DNA from: Rhizobacter sp. Root1221
Lineage (GTDB): Bacteria; Pseudomonadota; Gammaproteobacteria; Burkholderiales; Burkholderiaceae_C
Reading direction: 5' to 3'
DNA length: 64,000 bases
NCBI RefSeq assembly: GCF_001425785.1
Contig: NZ_LMDI01000007.1
Coordinates: 87,098 to 151,097, forward strand
Positions 1 to 13,544 of this stretch are shown here, in pieces; within the stretch, counting starts at the first letter, position 1; each line of letters begins with the position of its first letter. A program made the position numbers and the translations under genes. A model generated the notes under the pieces. That model did no database searches and was not told the origin of the DNA. It was given only the letters and a program-made list of their open reading frames with translations.

Positions 1-465
1 GGCACCGCCGCCACCGCCTTTTTCCTCGCCGGCTGCGCTTCCACGCCTGCCGCCCCGAAAACCGTGGCGGAAGCCATTGCGGCCAACCCGCAACTCACCA
101 CGCTGAACAAGCTGATCAATGACAATGACCTGGCCGCCACGCTGAACAGCGCCGGCCCGTTCACCGTGTTCGCACCCACCGATGACGCTTTCAAGGCCGT
201 GCCGGCCCGCACCTGGGAATCCCTGTCGAAGGACAAGGAGCGCGTCGCCGCCCTGCTGAAGTTCCACGTGGTACCGGGCACGATGACCTCGGACATCGTG
301 CGCAACGGCACAGCCCCCACGCTGAACGGCGCCACCGTGGCGCTGTCCAGGTCGGGCACGTTCGTGACGGTCGAAGATGCCGTGGTGACCACGCCGGACC
401 TGAAGGCCGGCAACGGCGTGGTCCACCTCGTGGACCGTGTGCTCACCCCGCCCGCGGCGAAGTGA
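1..465 (+). CDS. fasciclin-domain lipoprotein (5' partial)
   Basis: The frame is open from base 1, so the gene starts upstream of the window. The first visible codons read a hydrophobic stretch ending in L-A-G-C (Cys at bases 34-36), a good lipobox, so the mature protein is probably a lipid-anchored envelope protein. A single fasciclin (FAS1) domain follows: it has the typical FTVFAPTDDAF segment, the YHVV-like 'KFHVVPG' segment and the C-terminal 'GVVHLVDRVLTP' segment. FAS1 domains mediate adhesion or protein-protein contacts; the partner here is unknown. The GTG at 64 lies inside the domain and is not a credible start. Convergent with glmM. Confidence 0.88.
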   Translation, partial: GTAATAFFLAGCASTPAAPKTVAEAIAANPQLTTLNKLINDNDLAATLNSAGPFTVFAPTDDAFKAVPARTWESLSKDKERVAALLKFHVVPGTMTSDIVRNGTAPTLNGATVALSRSGTFVTVEDAVVTTPDLKAGNGVVHLVDRVLTPPAAK

Positions 466-471
466 CATGCC

Positions 472-503
472 GGCCGGCCGCGCCCTCCCGGGCGCCGCCG
501 GCC
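472..503. terminator. GC-rich hairpin between convergent genes
   Basis: GCGCCC (480-485) and GGGCGC (490-495) pair across a TCCC loop, and outer GGCC/GGCC-rich arms extend the stem with a bulge. It sits in the 45-bp gap between the fasciclin gene and glmM, where transcripts from both strands would end. There is no T-run, so intrinsic termination is not assured. Confidence 0.4.
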
Positions 504-510
504 AGGCGTC

Positions 511-1842
511 TCATCCCCGCAGCAGCTTGGCCAGGCGCTCCGCGCAGGCCTGGGCCACCTTGGCGTCGCGCGCTTCCACCATCACCCGCACCAGGGGTTC
601 GGTGCCTGACGGGCGGATCAGCAGGCGGCCGTCCTGGCCCAGTTCACGCTCCACGGCGGCCTGTTCCTCGGCCAGCCGGGGCGTGCCCTTCCAGTCCTGG
701 CCCGGTTTCAAGCGCACGTTCACGAGGGTCTGCGGGAACAGCGTCACGCCGTCCAGCAGCTGGGCGAGCGACTTGCCACTGCGTGCGATGGCCTGCAGGA
801 TCTGCAACGCGCTGACGATGCCGTCGCCGGTGGTGTGCTTGTCGAGCGCCAGCAGGTGGCCCGAGCCCTCCCCGCCCAGCAGCCAGCCGCGGCTGGCCAG
901 CTCCTCGAGCACGTAGCGGTCGCCCACCTTGGCGCGCACGAATTCCACGTCACGGCCCTTCAGCGCCACTTCCACGGCCATGTTGGTCATCAACGTGCCC
1001 ACGGCACCCGGCACACGCTGGCCCTGGCTCAAACGGTCGGCCACCATCACGTACAGCAACTCGTCGCCGTTGTAGAGGCGGCCGGCCGCGTCCACGAGCT
1101 GGAGGCGATCGGCGTCGCCATCGAGCGCCACGCCGTAGTGGGCGTTGTGGTCCTTCACGGCCTGCACGAGTGCCGCGGGCGAGGTGGCGCCGCAGTTGGC
1201 ATTGATGTTCACGCCGTCCGGGCTGCAGGCGATGCACACCACTTCGGCGCCCAGTTCATGGAACACCTCGGGGGCCGTCTGGTAGGCCGCACCGTTGGCG
1301 GCATCGACCACGATCTTGAGGCCCTTCAGGGACAGGTCGTTGCCGAACGTGCTCTTGCAGAACTCGACGTACCGGCCGCGGGCGGCCTCCAGGCGGCGGG
1401 CCTTCCCGAGTTGGGCGGACGACACCCATTCAGGCTCCTTCAGCAGTGCTGCTTCGACCTGCATTTCCCACTCGTCGGGGAGCTTTTCGCCGCTGGCCGA
1501 GAAAAACTTGATGCCGTTGTCGGCGTACGCGTTGTGCGAGGCGCTGATGACCACCCCCAGGTCGAGCCGCAGCGCGCGGGTGAGGTAGGCGACACCGGGC
1601 GTGGGCAGCGGGCCGGTCAGCAACACATCCACCCCGGCCGAGGCAAACCCGGCTTCGAGTGCCGATTCGATCATGTACCCGGAGATGCGGGTGTCCTTGC
1701 CGATCAGCACCGTGGGTCGGCTGTCGGCGGCCTTCAACACCCGGCCCACGGCATTGCCCAGGCGGAGCATGAAGTCCGGCGTGATGGGGGCTTGTCCAAC
1801 CGTGCCACGGATGCCGTCGGTGCCGAAATAGGTTCTGCTCAT
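511..1842 (-). CDS. glmM: phosphoglucosamine mutase
   Basis: Converts glucosamine-6-phosphate to glucosamine-1-phosphate for UDP-GlcNAc, hence peptidoglycan and LPS. 443 aa, the usual length. It begins [13 protein letters not shown]; the phosphoserine loop reads 'ISASHN', the metal loop 'DGDADR', and the phosphate-binding loop near the C-terminus '[11 protein letters not shown]'. The start at 1842 is chosen because homologues begin here and because its ATG overlaps the folP stop in an ATGA, which suggests translational coupling. The frame is open for 28 more codons upstream but they lie inside folP. Last gene of the minus-strand ftsH/folP/glmM group. Confidence 0.97.
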   Translation of the reverse strand: MSRTYFGTDGIRGTVGQAPITPDFMLRLGNAVGRVLKAADSRPTVLIGKDTRISGYMIESALEAGFASAGVDVLLTGPLPTPGVAYLTRALRLDLGVVISASHNAYADNGIKFFSASGEKLPDEWEMQVEAALLKEPEWVSSAQLGKARRLEAARGRYVEFCKSTFGNDLSLKGLKIVVDAANGAAYQTAPEVFHELGAEVVCIACSPDGVNINANCGATSPAALVQAVKDHNAHYGVALDGDADRLQLVDAAGRLYNGDELLYVMVADRLSQGQRVPGAVGTLMTNMAVEVALKGRDVEFVRAKVGDRYVLEELASRGWLLGGEGSGHLLALDKHTTGDGIVSALQILQAIARSGKSLAQLLDGVTLFPQTLVNVRLKPGQDWKGTPRLAEEQAAVERELGQDGRLLIRPSGTEPLVRVMVEARDAKVAQACAERLAKLLRG

Positions 1843-2732
1843 TCGTTGTTTCCCGCTGAAAGCTGTGGGCGTGGATTGTGCTGTAGCAAGATGTTGCCAA
1901 CATCCCCCAAACCGGCGATCCCCCACACCTTGAGGGCGTCAACCGTGGCCGCAACGTCGTGCACCCGCAACACACGGGCCCCGTGCGTGGCCGCCGCAAG
2001 GGCCGCCGCCACGCTGGCCACCACCCGGTCGCCCACCGGGCGGCCGGTCACGTCCCCGAGGGTACGCTTGCGCGACCATCCCACCAGCAGCGGATACCCG
2101 AGGGCCAGCAGCTCGCGCTGGCGGGTCAGCAGGGCCAGGTTGTGGGCGGTCGTCTTGCCGAAGCCGATGCCCGGATCCAGCGTGATGCGTTCGGCCGCCA
2201 CCCCGGCCCGGCGAACCACGTCGGCCCGCTGTTGCAGGAACGCCGCCACCTCACCCACCACGTCGCCGTAGACCGGTTCACCGGCCTGCATGGTTTTCGG
2301 TTCACCGCGCATGTGCATCAGGCACACGCCACACTGCGGGTGCGCCGCCACCGCCTCGAGTGCGCCCGGCTGCCCCAGCGCCGCGATGTCGTTGACGATG
2401 TCCACGCCCAGGTCGAGCGCCGCGCGCATCACCGCAGGCTTGCAGGTGTCGACGGACAGCGGCACGCCCAGTGTGGCCGCGGCCTTCAACACCGGTACCA
2501 CGCGCGCCAGTTCATCCTCGAGGGACACCGGGTCCGATCCGGGCCGGCTCGACTCGCCGCCGATGTCGAGGATGTCGACCCCCTCCTCGATCAACTGCTC
2601 GCAGTGGCGCAGCGCCGCGGCGGTGGTGGCGTGCTGGCCGCCGTCGGAGAACGAGTCCGGAGTGATGTTCACGATGCCCATCACGCGGGGGGTGCGGAGG
2701 TCGATCCGGAAGCGGGAGGTTTGCCAGAACAT
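1839..2732 (-). CDS. folP: dihydropteroate synthase
   Basis: Condenses 6-hydroxymethyl-dihydropterin pyrophosphate with p-aminobenzoate in folate synthesis; the target of sulfonamides. 297 aa. Family signatures are visible: '[15 protein letters not shown]' near residue 17, 'SVDTCK', 'DPGIGFGKT' and 'GWSRKR'. The start MFWQTSRF at 2732 is preferred over further upstream starts, because those would read low-complexity Arg/Pro sequence through the ftsH terminator. Overlaps glmM by 4 bp. No strong Shine-Dalgarno site is visible. Confidence 0.96.
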   Translation of the reverse strand: MFWQTSRFRIDLRTPRVMGIVNITPDSFSDGGQHATTAAALRHCEQLIEEGVDILDIGGESSRPGSDPVSLEDELARVVPVLKAAATLGVPLSVDTCKPAVMRAALDLGVDIVNDIAALGQPGALEAVAAHPQCGVCLMHMRGEPKTMQAGEPVYGDVVGEVAAFLQQRADVVRRAGVAAERITLDPGIGFGKTTAHNLALLTRQRELLALGYPLLVGWSRKRTLGDVTGRPVGDRVVASVAAALAAATHGARVLRVHDVAATVDALKVWGIAGLGDVGNILLQHNPRPQLSAGNNE

Positions 2733-2771
2733 CGGCGCGGGCCTCGTCGGAAAAAGATGAAGAGCCAACGG

Positions 2772-2793
2772 AAAACGGGGCCGAAGCCCCGTT
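2772..2793 (-). terminator. rho-independent terminator after ftsH
   Basis: On the minus strand an 8-bp stem AACGGGGC/GCCCCGTT closes a TTCG tetraloop and is followed by more T (GTTTT). It lies 31 bp past the ftsH stop and before folP, so ftsH and folP may be partly uncoupled transcriptionally. Confidence 0.75.
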
Positions 2794-2823
2794 GGAAGGT
2801 CGAACCCGGCCGAACCGGCAGCG

Positions 2824-4731
<1,908 letters not shown>

Positions 4732-4873
4732 CGCGGCTCCTTCTTGCAATCTGAAATCTTCGTCGCCGGCACACGATGTGCCACGCATCCACGGCAGATG
4801 GGGTTGATTCTAGTCCAGTCAAGTGCCATGCCTCGTTCGCATGTGTCACCTTCGAGCACGGCTATTGGGAGTT

Positions 4874-5572
4874 TCATCCCGCCTTGGACACCACTTTCCC
4901 GCCCGTTTTGAGACCGATCCCCACCAAAAAGGTTTCAGCAGATTTGTCCCGGGAGGACTTCGGCTTGATGGCTTTCACCACCCGGAAGGTCTTCTTGAAC
5001 AGGTCCACGAGCGGGTTGTAACTGCCGCCGTGGAATACCTTGGCCACCAGTGCCCCGTTGGGCACCAGGTGAACCTGGGCGAATTCGACCGCCAGCTCCA
5101 CCAGCAGCTCGATGCGGGCGGCGTCGGCGCTGCCGATCCCGGAGAGGTTCGGGGCCATGTCGGACACCACCACGTCGACCGCCCGGCCGCCCACCGCGTC
5201 GTTCAGCTGGGCCGCCACGGCCTCCTCGCGGAAATCACCCTGCAGGAAAACCACCCCTTCGATGGGGTCCATGGGCAGCAGGTCGAGCGCGATGATGGTG
5301 CCGTTGAGCTGGCCGGCGGCCGCACCGCCCGAGCCGGCCTCCTTCGGGGCGAACCGGCGCCGCAGGTACTGGCTCCAGGCGCCCGGCGTGGCCCCCAGGT
5401 CCACCACGAGCTGGCCCGGCTTGATCAGGCCCAGTTGCTCGTCGATTTCCTTCAGCTTGTAGGCCGCACGCGCCCGGTAGCCCTCTTTATGGGCCAGCTT
5501 GACGTACGTGTCGTTGACGTGGTCATGCAACCACGCCTTGTTGACCTTCTTGCTTTTTGTCTGTGTCTTCAT
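4874..5572 (-). CDS. rlmE: 23S rRNA 2'-O-methyltransferase RlmE (FtsJ/RrmJ)
   Basis: Methylates the ribose of U2552 in 23S rRNA, using S-adenosylmethionine, late in 50S assembly. 232 aa. SAM motif '[13 protein letters not shown]', the catalytic Asp segment '[11 protein letters not shown]' and the Lys segment '[11 protein letters not shown]' are all present. The N-terminus is Lys-rich. Divergent from yhbY with only 32 bp between the start codons; next to ftsH, the classic pairing. Heat-shock control is known for rlmE-ftsH in E. coli but I see no clear sigma-32 site here. Confidence 0.95.
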   Translation of the reverse strand: MKTQTKSKKVNKAWLHDHVNDTYVKLAHKEGYRARAAYKLKEIDEQLGLIKPGQLVVDLGATPGAWSQYLRRRFAPKEAGSGGAAAGQLNGTIIALDLLPMDPIEGVVFLQGDFREEAVAAQLNDAVGGRAVDVVVSDMAPNLSGIGSADAARIELLVELAVEFAQVHLVPNGALVAKVFHGGSYNPLVDLFKKTFRVVKAIKPKSSRDKSAETFLVGIGLKTGGKVVSKAG

Positions 5573-5592
5573 CGAGATTCCCGTGCCGCAAC

Positions 5593-5604
5593 GATAATAG
5601 CGGC
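5593..5604 (+). promoter_or_regulatory. possible -10 element of yhbY, leaderless arrangement
   Basis: GATAAT at 5593-5598 ends exactly 6 nt before the yhbY ATG (5605). There is no Shine-Dalgarno sequence in between, so transcription would start at or next to the A of ATG. No good -35 is visible. Confidence 0.4.
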
Positions 5605-6078
5605 ATGCCTGCCATTGAACTCACCCCCGCCCAGCGCAAAGAACAGCGCTCGGCCGCCCACCACCTCCACCCGGTCGTCATGATCGGTGGAGACGGGCTC
5701 ACTCCCGCCGTCGTCAAGGAAATCGACCTCGCCCTGAATGTCCACGGGCTCATCAAGGTGCGCGTGTTCTCCGACGACCGTGCGGCCCGGGAAGGCATGC
5801 TTGCCAAGCTCAGCCACGACCTGAACGCCGCCCCCATCCAGCACATCGGCAAGTTGCTGCTGCTGTGGCGCCCGCCGGTCGCCAAGGAAAAGGCCGAACG
5901 CGACGACCGCATGCGGGGCCCGCGTGTGGTCAAGATCCTGAAATTCTCGAAGAGCGGCAACCACCGCCCCCAGGTCAAGAAGATCAAGGTGCTGGGCAAC
6001 GAGCGCATCGCCGCCGGAGGCCAGGTCAAGCGCGCCCACAAGCGCGTGACCAGCGTCAAGAAAACCCAGACCAGCTGA
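5605..6078 (+). CDS. yhbY: YhbY family RNA-binding protein
   Basis: A CRM-domain RNA-binding protein associated with 50S ribosome assembly. The domain occupies about residues 5-95 ('[16 protein letters not shown]', 'VMIGGDGLT', 'GLIKVRVF'). At 157 aa it is longer than E. coli YhbY (about 97 aa); the extra C-terminal 60 residues are very Lys/Arg-rich and probably disordered, a form I associate with Burkholderiales. The start at 5605 fits the conserved N-terminus [11 protein letters not shown]. Confidence 0.9.
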   Translation: MPAIELTPAQRKEQRSAAHHLHPVVMIGGDGLTPAVVKEIDLALNVHGLIKVRVFSDDRAAREGMLAKLSHDLNAAPIQHIGKLLLLWRPPVAKEKAERDDRMRGPRVVKILKFSKSGNHRPQVKKIKVLGNERIAAGGQVKRAHKRVTSVKKTQTS

Positions 6079-6087
6079 ACCGGATGC

Positions 6088-6537
6088 TCAGCGTGGCGCC
6101 GTGAGGCGCCATGCCAGGGCCAGCACCAGCAGGCCCTTCAATCCGAAGAAGGCCACCGAGAGCCCGTGCAGTGCGCCGAACGACAGCGCGCCCTGCCCCA
6201 CCCGCGCCGCATCCATCGCCGAACGCAGCCCGTAGTGGCCGAGCACCGTGCAGAACAGCGCGCCGAGCACCAGCAGCACGTTGGCGCTCAGCACCGACCC
6301 CTGGCGTGCCCGCGCCGCGTCGCGCGCCTGGCGGCGCACGATCACGAACAGCACCGCGCTCATCGCGATGCTGAGCACCGCCTCGCGCGACAGCATGAAG
6401 CCGGCCAGTTGGCCGGCCACCTCGCGGGGGGCCAGCGCAAAGCCCGCCGGCGTGCCGATGAAAGCCACCGCCAGCACCACCCCGGCCCAGACGCTCGCCA
6501 GCACGGCACCGGCACGTTGGGTATCGAAGCGCACCAC
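6088..6537 (-). CDS. DUF4149 family membrane protein
   Basis: 149 aa with about four hydrophobic segments (around residues 10-32, 48-68, 83-103 and 122-143), consistent with an inner-membrane protein. I recognise it as the DUF4149 protein that commonly follows greA in Burkholderiales; function is unknown. The start lies 2 bp after the greA stop, so the two are surely cotranscribed. Convergent with yhbY. Confidence 0.8.
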   Translation of the reverse strand: MVRFDTQRAGAVLASVWAGVVLAVAFIGTPAGFALAPREVAGQLAGFMLSREAVLSIAMSAVLFVIVRRQARDAARARQGSVLSANVLLVLGALFCTVLGHYGLRSAMDAARVGQGALSFGALHGLSVAFFGLKGLLVLALAWRLTAPR

Positions 6538-6539
6538 GG

Positions 6540-7016
6540 TCAGATGTAGCGGACGTCGATGATCTCGTAGCTCTTGAGGCCGCCCGGGGCGTTGACCTCG
6601 GCCACGGCACCGGCTTCCTTGCCGATCAGCGCACGTGCGATGGGCGAGTTGATCGAGATGCGGCCTTCCTTCAGGTCGGCTTCGTCCTCGCCGACGATCT
6701 GGTACGTGACCGGCTTGCCCGAGTCCTCGTCTTCGAGGTCGACGGTGGCGCCGAACACGACGCGGCCTTCGGCGTTCAGGGCCGCCGGGTCGATGATCTG
6801 CGCGGCGGCGAGCTTGCTGTCGATCTCCAGGATGCGGCCTTCGATGAAGCCCTGCTTGTCCTTCGCCGCTTCGTATTCGGCGTTTTCGGAGAGGTCACCC
6901 TGCGCGCGCGCTTCGGCGATGGCTTGAACGACGGCGTGGCGTTCGACGGTTTTCAGGCGGTGCAGCTCTTCCTTGAGTTTTTCGGCACCGCGCGTGGTGA
7001 GGGGGATCGTGGCCAT
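6540..7016 (-). CDS. greA: transcription elongation factor GreA
   Basis: Rescues backtracked RNA polymerase by stimulating cleavage of the nascent RNA. 158 aa, the usual length. N-terminal coiled coil (about 1-75) carries the acidic tip '[14 protein letters not shown]'; the C-terminal globular domain contains '[19 protein letters not shown]'. AAGG lies about 9 nt upstream of the ATG. Follows carB by 108 bp on the same strand. Confidence 0.97.
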   Translation of the reverse strand: MATIPLTTRGAEKLKEELHRLKTVERHAVVQAIAEARAQGDLSENAEYEAAKDKQGFIEGRILEIDSKLAAAQIIDPAALNAEGRVVFGATVDLEDEDSGKPVTYQIVGEDEADLKEGRISINSPIARALIGKEAGAVAEVNAPGGLKSYEIIDVRYI

Positions 7017-7124
7017 GGTCCAACCTTGAATCGCAAAGATGTGAAGCTGAAAACAAACCGCCGCGGTCTCCCTTGCGGAAGGCCGGCGGCGGCCGACGGA
7101 ATCGAAGATGTGTTCCGGATGAGT

Positions 7125-10371
<3,247 letters not shown>

Positions 10372-10379
<8 letters not shown>

Positions 10380-11541
10380 TCTTCTTCTCCATCAGCGCGG
10401 TGAAGCGGTCGAAAAGGTACGCAATGTCATGGGGTCCGGGAGAGGCCTCGGGGTGGCCCTGGAAACAGAAAGCGGGTTTGTCGGTGCGGGCGAGGCCCTG
10501 CAGCGTGCCGTCGAACAGGCTCACGTGCGTGGGACGCAGGTTGGCCGGCAGCGTCTTCTCGTCCACCGCGAAGCCGTGGTTCTGGCTCGTGATGCTGACG
10601 CGCTGCGTGTCGAGGTCCTTCACGGGGTGGTTGCCGCCGTGGTGGCCGAACTTCATCTTGAACGTGCGGGCACCGGAGGCGAGCGCCATGATCTGGTGGC
10701 CGAGGCAGATGCCGAACGTGGGCGTGCCCGTCTCGATGATCTGGCGGGTGGCCTCGATGGCGTAGTCGCAGGGTTCCGGGTCGCCGGGGCCGTTGCTCAG
10801 GAACACGCCATCGGGTTTCATCGCGAGCACCTCGGATGCAGGCGTGCGGGCCGGCACCACGGTGACGCGGCAGCCGCGGCTGGCGAGCATGCGCAGGATG
10901 TTGCGCTTCACGCCGAAGTCGTATGCGACCACGTGGTACTTCGGGTTCTTCACTTCGCCGAAGCCGGTGCCGAGGATCCATTCGGTCTCGGTCCACTCGG
11001 TGGTGCCGCCCTGGGTGACCACCTGGGCCAGGTCGAGGCCGGCCATGCTGGGGGCCGACTGGGCCAGTTCGATGGCGCGGTCGCGGTCGGCCTGGGTGAC
11101 GGTTTCACCGAGCGACAGCGTGAGAATGCAGCCGTTCTGCGCGCCCTTCGAGCGCAGCAGGCGGGTGAGCTGACGCGTGTCGATGTTGGCGATGGCGACC
11201 GTGCCTTCACGCTGCAGGTACTGCGGGAGGGTCATCGTTTCGCGGAAGTTCGACGCGCGGACGGGCAGGTCCTTGATGATCAGGCCGGCGGCGTGCACCT
11301 TGCGGGCTTCCACGTCTTCCGGGTTCACGCCGTAGCTGCCGATGTGCGGGTAGGTCAGCGTGACCATCTGGCGGGCGTAGCTCGGGTCGGTGAGGATTTC
11401 CTGGTACCCGGTGAGCGACGTGTTGAACACGACTTCGCCCACCGTGTGCCCCGCCGCGCCGATCGAGATGCCTTGGAAGACTGTTCCGTCCGCGAGAGCG
11501 AGAAGAGCCTGTTCTTGTATGGGCAGCAGTGGCGCGGGCAC
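10372..11541 (-). CDS. carA: carbamoyl-phosphate synthase small subunit (glutaminase)
   Basis: Class I glutamine amidotransferase that supplies ammonia to CarB. 389 aa. N-terminal CPSase domain ('[14 protein letters not shown]', '[11 protein letters not shown]'), C-terminal glutaminase with the nucleophile elbow 'TFGICLGHQ' and the His-Glu part '[11 protein letters not shown]'. The GTG start at 11541 is chosen because GGAG lies about 8 nt upstream and homologues begin just before 'LALADGT'; the frame is open for another 121 codons upstream but these cover the leader hairpins. The leader is described separately. Confidence 0.96.
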
Positions 11542-11559
11542 GCGATTCTCCGAATTTGT

Positions 11560-11641
11560 GCGCGCCCAGCTCTGCGCGCGGAGCACAAGACCGGTGGAGA
11601 AAACTGGGGGAGTTTTCAGGCGGAAAACCGCGAAGGTTTTC
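11560..11641 (-). promoter_or_regulatory. carA leader with tandem hairpins
   Basis: Three inverted repeats lie in the carA leader. Read on the minus strand they are GAAAACC/GGTTTTC (11641-11635 with 11629-11623), GAAAACT/AGTTTTC (11617-11611 with 11605-11599, loop CCCCC), and a GCGCGC/GCGCGC pair (11579-11574 with 11565-11560). The 3' arm of the first can also pair with the 5' arm of the second. No T-run follows, so an ordinary intrinsic terminator is not obvious. See findings. Confidence 0.5.
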
Positions 11642-11707
11642 GCTGGGCGAGATGGTTGCAGGTAAACCCTCGCATTGTACCCGACCTGCGCCCCGTTTTG
11701 ACGCGCC

Positions 11708-11734
11708 GCGTTCTCCAATCGATGGGGAGAACGC
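11708..11734. repeat. inverted repeat between carA and bfr
   Basis: GCGTTCTCC (11708-11716) is repeated in reverse as GGAGAACGC (11726-11734) around a 9-nt centre. It lies in the 295-bp divergent gap between carA and bfr; it could be an operator or a transcript hairpin. No partner protein can be named. Confidence 0.45.
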
Positions 11735-11836
11735 TTATCGTTTCTAGAGCCCTCTGACTCTGATGCGGCATCCGGACAGGCAAGCACACCCGATCCCATA
11801 ATGGCGAATGACCCCCACCCACAATAAGGAAAAGCC

Positions 11837-12313
11837 ATGAAGGGCGACCCGAAAGTCATCGAGCATCTGAACGCGCAACTGAAGAACGAGCTGACCGCCA
11901 TCAACCAGTACTTCCTGCACTACCGGATGCTCAAGCACTGGGGCTTCGACAAGCTGGCCAAGAAGGAATACGAGGAATCCATCGGCGAGATGAAACACGC
12001 CGACATCCTCATGAATCGCATCTTCACGCTCGACGGCCTGCCGAACCTCCAGGACCTGGGCAAGCTCCTGGTCGGCGAGGACACGGTCGAGATCCTGAAC
12101 TGCGACCTGACATCCGAGCGCGGCGCGCAGGCCACCATCAAGGATGGCATTGCCTATTGCGAGTCGGTGCGCGATTACGTGTCCCGCGACCTGCTCCAGG
12201 GCATCCTCGAGGACACGGAAGAGCACATCGACTTCCTCGAGACCCAGATCGACCTGGTCGACAAGGTGGGCCTGCAGAACTACCTGCAGTCCCAGCTGGC
12301 CGAAGCCGACTGA
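11837..12313 (+). CDS. bfr: bacterioferritin
   Basis: Haem-containing iron-storage protein forming a 24-subunit cage. 158 aa, same length as E. coli Bfr. Ferroxidase ligands E18, E51, H54, E94 and H130 and the haem ligand M52 are all at the canonical positions; position 127, Glu in E. coli, is Thr ('DTEEH'). As I recall, other betaproteobacterial Bfrs share this. A strong terminator follows, then the Fur-box-like site and bfd. AAGGAAAAG upstream is the likely ribosome site. Confidence 0.96.
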   Translation: MKGDPKVIEHLNAQLKNELTAINQYFLHYRMLKHWGFDKLAKKEYEESIGEMKHADILMNRIFTLDGLPNLQDLGKLLVGEDTVEILNCDLTSERGAQATIKDGIAYCESVRDYVSRDLLQGILEDTEEHIDFLETQIDLVDKVGLQNYLQSQLAEAD

Positions 12314-12337
12314 CCGGCGCCTTCCACCCGGACGCCC

Positions 12338-12378
12338 GGGCCGCCACAGAATTCACGTTCTGGGCGGTCCTTTTTTTT
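12338..12378 (+). terminator. rho-independent terminator after bfr
   Basis: A stem of about 13 bp (GGGCCGCC plus CAGAA on the left; TTCTG plus GGCGGTCC on the right, one bulged A) is followed immediately by eight T (12371-12378). A strong terminator separating bfr from bfd. Confidence 0.9.
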
Positions 12379-12387
12379 GCGGGGCCT

Positions 12388-12416
12388 TGAACTGGGAATC
12401 ATTCCTATTTATCATT
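12388..12416 (+). promoter_or_regulatory. bfd promoter with Fur-box-like site
   Basis: TTGAAC (12388-12393), a 16-bp spacer and TATCAT (12410-12415) form a promoter. The segment 12396-12416, read on the minus strand, contains AATGAT twice in an A/T-rich context, resembling a Fur box, and covers the -10. This predicts iron-repressed bfd, as known for bfd in other bacteria. Confidence 0.6.
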
Positions 12417-12454
12417 GCATCCAGTGGCCCGTGTACAGGCCCCGGAGTTCAACG

Positions 12455-12667
12455 ATGATTGTTTGTGTCTGCCGCCGCGTTTCCGACCGTGACATCGAGC
12501 GCCACGCCCGTGGCGGTTGCGCCAGCTTCGACGACCTGCAGATGGACACTGGCGTAGCCACCTGCTGCGGCAACTGCACCGATTGCGCCCGCGACGTGTT
12601 CGACTCCGCCCGCAACGGTACCGCGCCCGCCCACTACCTGCCCATCCGCATCCAGTTGGCTGCCTGA
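12455..12667 (+). CDS. bfd: bacterioferritin-associated ferredoxin
   Basis: Small [2Fe-2S] protein that delivers electrons to Bfr to release stored iron. 70 aa. The four cluster cysteines C4, C6, C38 and C41 sit exactly where they do in E. coli Bfd. The start at 12455 gives the conserved MIVCVC N-terminus; the longer frame upstream would read through the promoter. Separated from bfr by a strong terminator, so the two can be regulated oppositely by iron. Confidence 0.93.
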   Translation: MIVCVCRRVSDRDIERHARGGCASFDDLQMDTGVATCCGNCTDCARDVFDSARNGTAPAHYLPIRIQLAA

Positions 12668-12767
12668 TCCCCCTTCCCCGCCACCGGCCTTGCGCCGCTG
12701 CTGACACGGGAACCTGTAACCTCCTGTTGAGTCTGACCTTCGGTTGGCTCTCTCCACAGGAGGTCTC

Positions 12768-13475
12768 ATGAACGAAAAACTGCAACCTGCCTACGGCGCC
12801 TATGGCACCGCGGGTTCGGCCGTGGCCGACCGCAACCGCGTGTTGCGCAACACCTATTGGCTGCTCGCGCTGTCGATGGTGCCCACCGTGCTGGGCGCCT
12901 GGCTCGGCGTCGCCACGGGCTTCAGCTTCTTCGCCGCCAACCCGTTCATCGGGTTCATGGTGTTCATGGGCGTGGCGTTCGGCTTCTTTTTCGCGATCGA
13001 CAAATACAAGAACTCGTCCATCGGCGTCGCGCTGCTGCTCGGATTCACCTTTTTCATGGGGCTGATGCTCTCGCGCCTGATCGGCGCGGTGCTGGGCAAC
13101 TACACCAACGGCAGCCAGCTCATCATGATGGCCTTCGGGGGCACGGGGCTCGTGTTCTTCGGCATGGCCACCCTCGCCTCCAGCATCAAGCGCGACGTCT
13201 CGGGCCTGGGCAAGTGGATGATGGTGGGCGTGATCGGCCTCATCGTTGCCAGCGTGGCCAACATCTGGCTGCAGCTGCCGGCCCTGATGCTCACGGTGTC
13301 GGTGCTCGCCATCGTGATCTTCTCGGCGCTGATGCTGTACGACCTGAAGCGCGTGATCGACGGCGGTGAAACCAACTACGTCACCGCCACGCTCGCCATC
13401 TACCTCGACGTGTACAACGTCTTCGTGAACCTGCTGAGCCTGCTCGGCATCTTCGGCGGCGACTCGGACAACTGA
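12768..13475 (+). CDS. Bax inhibitor-1 / YccA family membrane protein
   Basis: 235 aa with seven predicted membrane segments, the first about residues 30-50, and the family's hydrophilic-poor profile. BI-1 family proteins are inner-membrane proteins; YccA in E. coli modulates FtsH, and others behave as pH-sensitive calcium channels. Which applies here cannot be told. A perfect AGGAGG (12758-12763) fixes the start at 12768. Confidence 0.88.
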   Translation: MNEKLQPAYGAYGTAGSAVADRNRVLRNTYWLLALSMVPTVLGAWLGVATGFSFFAANPFIGFMVFMGVAFGFFFAIDKYKNSSIGVALLLGFTFFMGLMLSRLIGAVLGNYTNGSQLIMMAFGGTGLVFFGMATLASSIKRDVSGLGKWMMVGVIGLIVASVANIWLQLPALMLTVSVLAIVIFSALMLYDLKRVIDGGETNYVTATLAIYLDVYNVFVNLLSLLGIFGGDSDN

Positions 13476-13499
13476 ACCTTCCGGCCGTTCACCAGCGAC

Positions 13500-13522
13500 A
13501 ACGGGGCCTTCGGGCCCCGTTT
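13500..13522. terminator. bidirectional terminator, BI-1 gene / rlmD
   Basis: A 9-bp stem AACGGGGCC/GGCCCCGTT with a TTCG loop, in the 69-bp gap between convergent genes. The stem ends in TT on both strands, so it can serve either transcript. Confidence 0.75.
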
Positions 13523-13544
13523 GCGTGTCCGTCAGTCGTTTCCA

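Noticed and set aside
11599..11641. carA leader hairpins as a simple rho-independent terminator
   Set aside because: No T-run follows either hairpin on the minus strand; kept only as a regulatory-leader hypothesis.
11616..11822. 68-codon frame in the carA-bfr gap as a gene
   Set aside because: Upstream part has no ribosome site or motif. Only its last 19 codons are considered, as a possible leader peptide, in the findings.
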